A DNA stretch of 64,000 bases, taken from positions 1 through 64,000 of the forward strand of contig JAEZHI010000007.1 of NCBI GenBank assembly GCA_023436885.1. The letters run 5' to 3'. Position 1 is the stretch's first letter. Every line of letters starts with the position of its first letter. The translations under genes were made by a program, and so were the position numbers. Positions 59,609-64,000 of this stretch are shown in pieces. The DNA comes from Pseudomonadota bacterium (GTDB lineage Bacteria; Pseudomonadota; Alphaproteobacteria; Rhizobiales; Pleomorphomonadaceae). The notes under the pieces were generated by a model. That model was not told the origin of the DNA. It ran no database searches and saw only the letters and a program-made list of their open reading frames with translations.

Positions 59609-60340
59609 TCAACGCAGGTTGGCTTTGTCATCGTAGGTCGAGAAATCGACCAACGTGCCAAGCATCTGAAGATAAGCGATGAGCGCGTCCATCTCGCTGA
59701 GCTTGTTCGGATTGCCGTCAAAGTCACGGACCACCGCCTTGGGATAGCGAGCAACGAGATTGTCAGCGACGCCATCCGGGCTAACCTGCGCCTTGAGGTC
59801 GGCCGTCGCGTTGGCGATGTCCTCATCGGTGTAAGGCACACCCTCGAGCCGCAGCGTCTTCATGTCCTCGGCGATGCGATCACCCTTGAGCGGTGCATCC
59901 TTGAGGAACGCGTAGGGCGGCATGACCGAGGCCGGAACCACCGAACGCGGATCGGTGAGGTGGGCGACATGCCAGTCGTCCGAATACTTGCCGCCGACGC
60001 GGGCAAGATCCGGGCCCGTACGCTTCGATCCCCACTGGAAGGGATGGTCGTATTGGCTTTCGGCCGCTAGAGAAAAGTGGCCGTAGCGCTCGATCTCGTC
60101 GCGCATCGGGCGGATCATCTGGCTGTGGCAGAGATAACAACCCTCACGAATGAAGATGTTCCGACCGGCCAGCTCCAGCGGCGAATAGGGGCGCATGCCC
60201 GTCACCGTCTCGATGGTGCTCTTCAGGTAGAACAGCGGCACGATCTCGACCAGACCGCCGATGGCGACCACAATCAGGATGCCGATGAGGAGAACGATGG
60301 AGTTCCGCTCAAACACCGCATGCTTTTGCATGAGACTCAT
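59609..60340 (-). CDS. ccoO: cbb3 cytochrome c oxidase subunit II, monoheme CcoO/FixO
   Basis: A 243-aa membrane-anchored cytochrome c. A helix near 14-36 (IVLLIGILIVVAIGGLVEIVPLFY) precedes the heme site CYLCHSQMIRPMRDE and the Met-ligand region SVVPASVMPPYAFL. Length and motifs are standard. ATG at 60340 lies 11 bases after the ccoN stop. Confidence 0.96.
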   Translation of the reverse strand: MSLMQKHAVFERNSIVLLIGILIVVAIGGLVEIVPLFYLKSTIETVTGMRPYSPLELAGRNIFIREGCYLCHSQMIRPMRDEIERYGHFSLAAESQYDHPFQWGSKRTGPDLARVGGKYSDDWHVAHLTDPRSVVPASVMPPYAFLKDAPLKGDRIAEDMKTLRLEGVPYTDEDIANATADLKAQVSPDGVADNLVARYPKAVVRDFDGNPNKLSEMDALIAYLQMLGTLVDFSTYDDKANLR

Positions 60341-60351
60341 CAGTCGTCTCC

Positions 60352-62004
60352 TTACTCGGCCGGAGCCAGGGCCACATCAGCGGCCGGTTTCTCGGCCTCG
60401 CCATGGCGAATGGTGAGGTAGAGGTTGACTGCCATGATCACAGCGCCGGTCATGAAGAGGATGCCGCCCAACGCACGGATGACGTAGTAGGGGTGCATCG
60501 CCTCGACGGTCTCGACGAAGGAGTACTGCAGGAAACCGAGGCTGGTGTAGGCGCGCCACATCAGGCCCTGCATGATGCCGGACACCCACATGGAGGTGAT
60601 GTAGAGCACGATGCCCAGGGTCGAGATCCAGAAGTGCCAGTCGACCAGCTTGAGTGAATAGACGTCTCTCTTGCCGTAGACCCAGGGTACCAGGCAGTAA
60701 AGCGCGCCGAAGGAGACATAGCCCACCCAGCCGAGCGCACCGGAGTGCACGTGGCCGATGGTCCAGTCGGTATAGTGGCTGAGCGAGTTGACCGACTTCA
60801 CCGACATCAGCGGCCCTTCGAAGGTTGCCATGCCGTAGAAGGCGACCGACACCACGAGGAGGCGCAGCACCGGATCGGTGCGGAGCTTGTCCCAGGCGCC
60901 CGACAGCGTCATCAGGCCATTGATCATGCCACCCCAGGACGGCATCCACAGCATCACCGAGAACACCATGCCGAGCGTCGAGGCCCATTCGGGCAACGCG
61001 GTGTAGTGAAGATGATGAGGACCTGCCCAGATGTAGAGGAAGATCAGCGCCCAGAAGTGGATGATGGACAACCGGTAGGAATAGACCGGCCGATTGGCCC
61101 GCTTCGGCACGAAATAGTACATGATGGCCAGGAAGCCGGCGGTCAGGAAGAAGCCCACCGCGTTATGACCGTACCACCATTGCACCATGGCATCCTGCAC
61201 GCCCGACCAGACGACGTAGGACTTGGAGCCGAAGAAACTCACCGGCACCGCCGCATTATTGACGATATGCAGCATGGCGATGGTGACGATGAAAGCGAGA
61301 TAGAACCAGTTCGCCACGTAGATGTGGGGCTCCTTGCGCTTCCACAGCGTTGCCAGGAAGACAAGGAGATAGGCGACCCAGACAATGGTCAGCCACAGGT
61401 CGGCATACCACTCCGGTTCAGCGTATTCCTTGCTCTGCGTGACGCCCAGAAGATAACCGGTGCCCGCGATAACGATGAACACGTTGTAGCCGAGGATCAC
61501 GAACCAGGGCGTGACAAGTCCCGGCATGCGCGCGCGGCTGGTGCGCTGCACCACGTAGAACGACGTTGCGAGCAGAACGTTGCCGCCGAAGGCGAAGATC
61601 ACCGCTGAGGTATGCAACGGCCGCAGGCGCCCGAAGGTTGTCCAGGGCAGACCGAGGTTGAGCACCGGATAGGCAAGCTCAAGGGCGATCCAGATGCCGA
61701 CCGTGAAGCCGGCGAGTCCCCAGAACATGGCGACGATCGAAGCAAACTTGATCGGACCCAGGTTGTAGTTCGGCTTGCCGTTGATCTCTTCCGGTTCGAC
61801 CCGACCATCGCGATCGATGAAGGATTTTACGATCAAGAAGATGCCGGCCGCCGACGCAAACGCGCCGATGGTCGCGTGGAAGGCAAAAACCGGGTCCGCC
61901 GCCTTGCCGGCGGCCAGGACGCAATAAAGAAAGAGTAGCCCCAGGAAAACCGAGTATGCGGTTTCCTCGAGCGACATCAGAGGTTTGGCCCTCAATGCCG
62001 TCAT
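60352..62004 (-). CDS. ccoN: cbb3 cytochrome c oxidase catalytic subunit I CcoN/FixN
   Basis: A 550-aa membrane protein of the heme-copper oxidase family with about 12 helices. Heme and copper-ligand histidines lie in LRPLHTSAVIFAFGG, WWYGHNAVGFFLTAGFL, GPHHLHYTALP and TDWTIGHVHSGALGWVG. It reduces oxygen with high affinity, which allows respiration under nitrogen-fixing conditions. ATG at 62004 chosen; GTG 62034 and ATG 61977 are alternatives. Promoter region contains a FixK/FNR palindrome. Confidence 0.96.
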   Translation of the reverse strand: MTALRAKPLMSLEETAYSVFLGLLFLYCVLAAGKAADPVFAFHATIGAFASAAGIFLIVKSFIDRDGRVEPEEINGKPNYNLGPIKFASIVAMFWGLAGFTVGIWIALELAYPVLNLGLPWTTFGRLRPLHTSAVIFAFGGNVLLATSFYVVQRTSRARMPGLVTPWFVILGYNVFIVIAGTGYLLGVTQSKEYAEPEWYADLWLTIVWVAYLLVFLATLWKRKEPHIYVANWFYLAFIVTIAMLHIVNNAAVPVSFFGSKSYVVWSGVQDAMVQWWYGHNAVGFFLTAGFLAIMYYFVPKRANRPVYSYRLSIIHFWALIFLYIWAGPHHLHYTALPEWASTLGMVFSVMLWMPSWGGMINGLMTLSGAWDKLRTDPVLRLLVVSVAFYGMATFEGPLMSVKSVNSLSHYTDWTIGHVHSGALGWVGYVSFGALYCLVPWVYGKRDVYSLKLVDWHFWISTLGIVLYITSMWVSGIMQGLMWRAYTSLGFLQYSFVETVEAMHPYYVIRALGGILFMTGAVIMAVNLYLTIRHGEAEKPAADVALAPAE

Positions 62005-62394
62005 GTTCGTCGCCCCGCTTCTGTAGGAGAGCACCTGTCGTCGCCGACGAGCGCCTCGCCCCGCCCGTTTGCCGACCCCCCGGTCCTCTCCATCCCGGAC
62101 CGTCGCGTCCGGAACACGGGAAATAACCTAGTGGGGTCTACGCATACCGGCCTTGATAAAGGTCAAGGCCGGTCCGGGAACATTCGGGGTTTAGCGCAGT
62201 TTCAGACGTTTTGCCTATATCAAAATGGACTAATTTTAATGTGCGGCTTGAGACTGCCCGTTACCGTTGCAGAGCGGGTGGGGCGTAAGGCAGATAGCAG
62301 ACCGCTGAAATGTCGGGCCAACTGATTCGGCTAGTTGCCGCCGACCTTGACGCCGATCAATGTTTCGATTGGCCACCGGCGCCAAGGATTAAGT
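62005..62394. promoter_or_regulatory. Divergent fixN / hemN control region
   Basis: A 390-bp gap. Its main element is the palindrome with FNR/FixK box at 62146-62173. An AT-rich stretch near 62213-62242 could hold the hemN promoter. No gene was seen. Confidence 0.65.
62146..62173. promoter_or_regulatory. 28-bp palindrome with FNR/FixK box
   Basis: ACCGGCCTTGA (62146-62156) and TCAAGGCCGGT (62163-62173) are perfect inverted repeats around TAAAGG. The centre TTGATAAAGGTCAA (62153-62166) fits TTGAT-N4-GTCAA, a known FixK2/FNR variant. It lies 142 bases from the fixN start and 222 from the hemN start. Confidence 0.8.
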
Positions 62395-63756
62395 ATGACC
62401 CACAATAACGACACCGTTTCTCTTGAAGCGCTCATTCGCACCACGGTGCCACGCTATACGTCCTATCCGACGGCGCCTCATTTTTCGGCTGACGTCGGTG
62501 CCGACACCTATGGCAGCTTCCTCGACAACATGGCTGACGCGGATGGCCCAGTTTCGCTCTATGTCCACATTCCGTTCTGTCATTCGATTTGCCACTATTG
62601 TGGCTGCACGACCAAAGCGAGCCGGCGCTATGCTCCAATCGAGGCCTATGTCGAAGTCTTGCGCTCGGAAATCGCCATGGTTGCCGCCAGGATCGGGCGC
62701 CGTGAGGTTTCGCACATCCACTGGGGTGGTGGGACACCCAACCTGCTTTCGGCTGGTGCATTCGAGGCGATCATCGGAGACTTCCATCGCTTCTTTTCGC
62801 TTGGCCCGAACACGGAGCACGCCATTGAACTCGATCCGCGTCATCTCGGCGAAGGACGTGCTCGTTTCCTTGCAAGCATAGGCGTGAACCGCGCCAGCCT
62901 CGGCGTGCAGGACTTCGATCCCGCGGTACAAGCGGCAATCGGCCGCATCCAGCCGGCCGAGATCGTGGCACAGGCGGTGAGGCATCTGAGGGAAGCAGGT
63001 ATTTCTTCGCTGAGTTTCGATCTGATCTACGGCCTGCCGGAGCAAAGCGTCTCATCGATCCAGCGCACAGTGGACAGCGCCATCGCGTTATCGCCCGATC
63101 GCATATCCCTCTTCGGCTACGCTCATGTGCCTTGGTTCCGCATCAACCAGAAACTGATTGACGCCTCAAAACTGCCAGGGAGTGAGCAGCGCCTCGAACT
63201 CGAACGCACCGCACACGGAGCGATAGAAAAGGCCGGCTATACCCCGATCGGCATCGACCATTTCGCCAAGCCAGACGATGCGATGGCCTTGGCGCTGAAG
63301 GATCGAACGCTCCGACGTAATTTTCAGGGCTATACCACGGACCGAGCCGATACCCTGATCGGCTTCGGGGCCTCCTCGATCGGCCGAACGCGCGCAGGAT
63401 ACGCGCAAAACGTCACGGACACGGGCAACTGGCGCGACCGATTGATCAACGGACGCTTCGCCACTGAACGCGGACGCGCTCTGACACATGACGACAGATT
63501 GAGAGCCGATGTGATCGAGCAGATCCTTTGCTTCTTCGAAGTCGACCTCGAAGCCACGGCGGCGCGGCACGGGGCCGCCCCGGACGGCCTTCTGGCCGAC
63601 GCCGGCAAGCTGAATGATCTCCTCAGTGCAGGTTGGGTAGTCGCGAACGACGGAAAGATCCAAATCGTGCGCCATGGAGCCGAACTGGCGCGCCTCGTCG
63701 CCTCCGCCTTCGATGCCTATCTGGGCACCGGAGGCCGGCATTCCGTTGCGGTATAA
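62395..63756 (+). CDS. hemN: Oxygen-independent coproporphyrinogen III oxidase
   Basis: A 453-aa radical-SAM enzyme for anaerobic heme synthesis. YVHIPFCHSICHYCGC contains the CxxxCxxC cluster motif, HIHWGGGTPNLL and the FGASSIGR C-terminal motif are those of true HemN rather than HemW. ATG at 62395 has AAGGA upstream. It is divergent from fixNOQP across the FNR/FixK palindrome and convergent with the regulator at the right edge. Confidence 0.95.
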   Translation: MTHNNDTVSLEALIRTTVPRYTSYPTAPHFSADVGADTYGSFLDNMADADGPVSLYVHIPFCHSICHYCGCTTKASRRYAPIEAYVEVLRSEIAMVAARIGRREVSHIHWGGGTPNLLSAGAFEAIIGDFHRFFSLGPNTEHAIELDPRHLGEGRARFLASIGVNRASLGVQDFDPAVQAAIGRIQPAEIVAQAVRHLREAGISSLSFDLIYGLPEQSVSSIQRTVDSAIALSPDRISLFGYAHVPWFRINQKLIDASKLPGSEQRLELERTAHGAIEKAGYTPIGIDHFAKPDDAMALALKDRTLRRNFQGYTTDRADTLIGFGASSIGRTRAGYAQNVTDTGNWRDRLINGRFATERGRALTHDDRLRADVIEQILCFFEVDLEATAARHGAAPDGLLADAGKLNDLLSAGWVVANDGKIQIVRHGAELARLVASAFDAYLGTGGRHSVAV

Positions 63757-63767
63757 GCGGACCGAAG

Positions 63768-64000
63768 TCAGTGAATACCGGTCATCTTGCAAACGCGGCA
63801 AACTTCGACCAGACGAATGCGATCGTTGCGCTCGATGGATATAACGCCACGCCGCTTGAGATCCGACAGCACGCGGCTCACGGTCTCGATGGTAAGGCCC
63901 AGAAAATCGGCGATCTCCTGGCGAGTCATCTTCAAGACCACCAGTTCAGTATCAGCGCTGTGTCTCTCAGGACCGACGCAGCCCACGACACCTCGGCCGG
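63768..64000 (-). CDS. FNR/FixK-type regulator, C-terminal part (runs off right edge)
   Basis: The reading frame is open from the stop at 63768 to the window end. The helix-turn-helix MTRQEIADFLGLTIETVSRVLSDLKRRGVISIERNDRIRLVE matches the Crp/Fnr family; E-x-x-S-R is the FNR-type recognition helix for TTGAT sites. Whether the N terminus holds the Cys ligands of an oxygen-sensing [4Fe-4S] FNR cannot be seen. Next to hemN and fixNOQP it is the likely activator of the boxes at 52285 and 62153. Confidence 0.85.
   Translation of the reverse strand, partial: GRGVVGCVGPERHSADTELVVLKMTRQEIADFLGLTIETVSRVLSDLKRRGVISIERNDRIRLVEVCRVCKMTGIH

Noticed and set aside
1..64000. CRISPR arrays, insertion sequences, prophage genes
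   Set aside because: No spaced direct repeats, transposase motifs or phage structural genes were found on reading.

Overview
The window comes from a GC-rich, free-living or plant-associated diazotrophic alphaproteobacterium. The gene content fits the Hyphomicrobiales (a Pleomorphomonas-like organism would suit, but this is a guess). Evidence includes molybdenum nitrogenase genes, an oxygen-sensitive type NifA, DraT/DraG, a cbb3 oxidase locus of the fixNOQP-fixGHIS type, a C4-pathway hemA, and short AT-rich promoter gaps. No insertion sequence, CRISPR array, rRNA or phage gene was seen.

Layout. (1) 1-2339: the end of a chemotaxis operon (cheW-like fragment, cheR, cheB). (2) 2360-9719, minus strand: a DppABCDF-type ABC importer with an unusual HAD-family protein as last gene. 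(3) 10428-19424: a glycan-use locus (an 844-aa putative polysaccharide-degrading enzyme, GH105 hydrolase, LacI regulator, GH38 alpha-mannosidase, PHP-domain phosphoesterase). (4) 19551-19625: a structurally odd tRNA-Cys. (5) 19670-37158, almost all minus strand: the nif region, in the order draG-draT-nifW-iscA, nifQ, modD-mop, a DUF2478 gene (plus strand), fdxB-NifX-associated-nifX-nifN-nifE, nifK-nifD-nifH, SIR2-like-nifT-nifZ-fdxN, nifA. (6) 37376-41180: TonB-ExbD-ExbB, a secreted protein and an AraC regulator. (7) 41227-46816: a FadR/GntR regulator and a 2-keto-3-deoxygluconate operon (kdgK-kdgT-yhcH-kduI-kduD). (8) 46882-51990: alanine racemase, a chemoreceptor, a polysaccharide deacetylase, a small secreted protein and a CheY-like receiver. 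(9) 52426-64000: hemA, fixGHIS, fixNOQP, hemN and the end of an FNR/FixK-type regulator.

How the parts fit. Five -24/-12 (sigma-54) promoter matches and four exact TGT-N10-ACA NifA sites can be read by eye in front of iscA-nifW-draTG, nifQ, nifE, nifH and fdxN, so nifA at 35386-37158 probably drives most of the island. A ModE/Mop-type palindrome sits between mop and the DUF2478 gene and suggests molybdenum control of the Mo-handling genes. DraT and DraG would switch NifH on and off through an arginine that is present in this NifH. The right-hand genes supply low-oxygen respiration and heme, with FNR/FixK boxes in front of hemA and between fixN and hemN. The GH105 hydrolase on the left yields the unsaturated uronate whose downstream steps are encoded by kduI-kduD-kdgK on the right, so the nif/TonB block lies between two parts of one likely pectin-catabolic pathway. 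nifB, nifU, nifS, nifV and fixABCX are not in the window; the absence of nifB between nifA and fdxN is notable.
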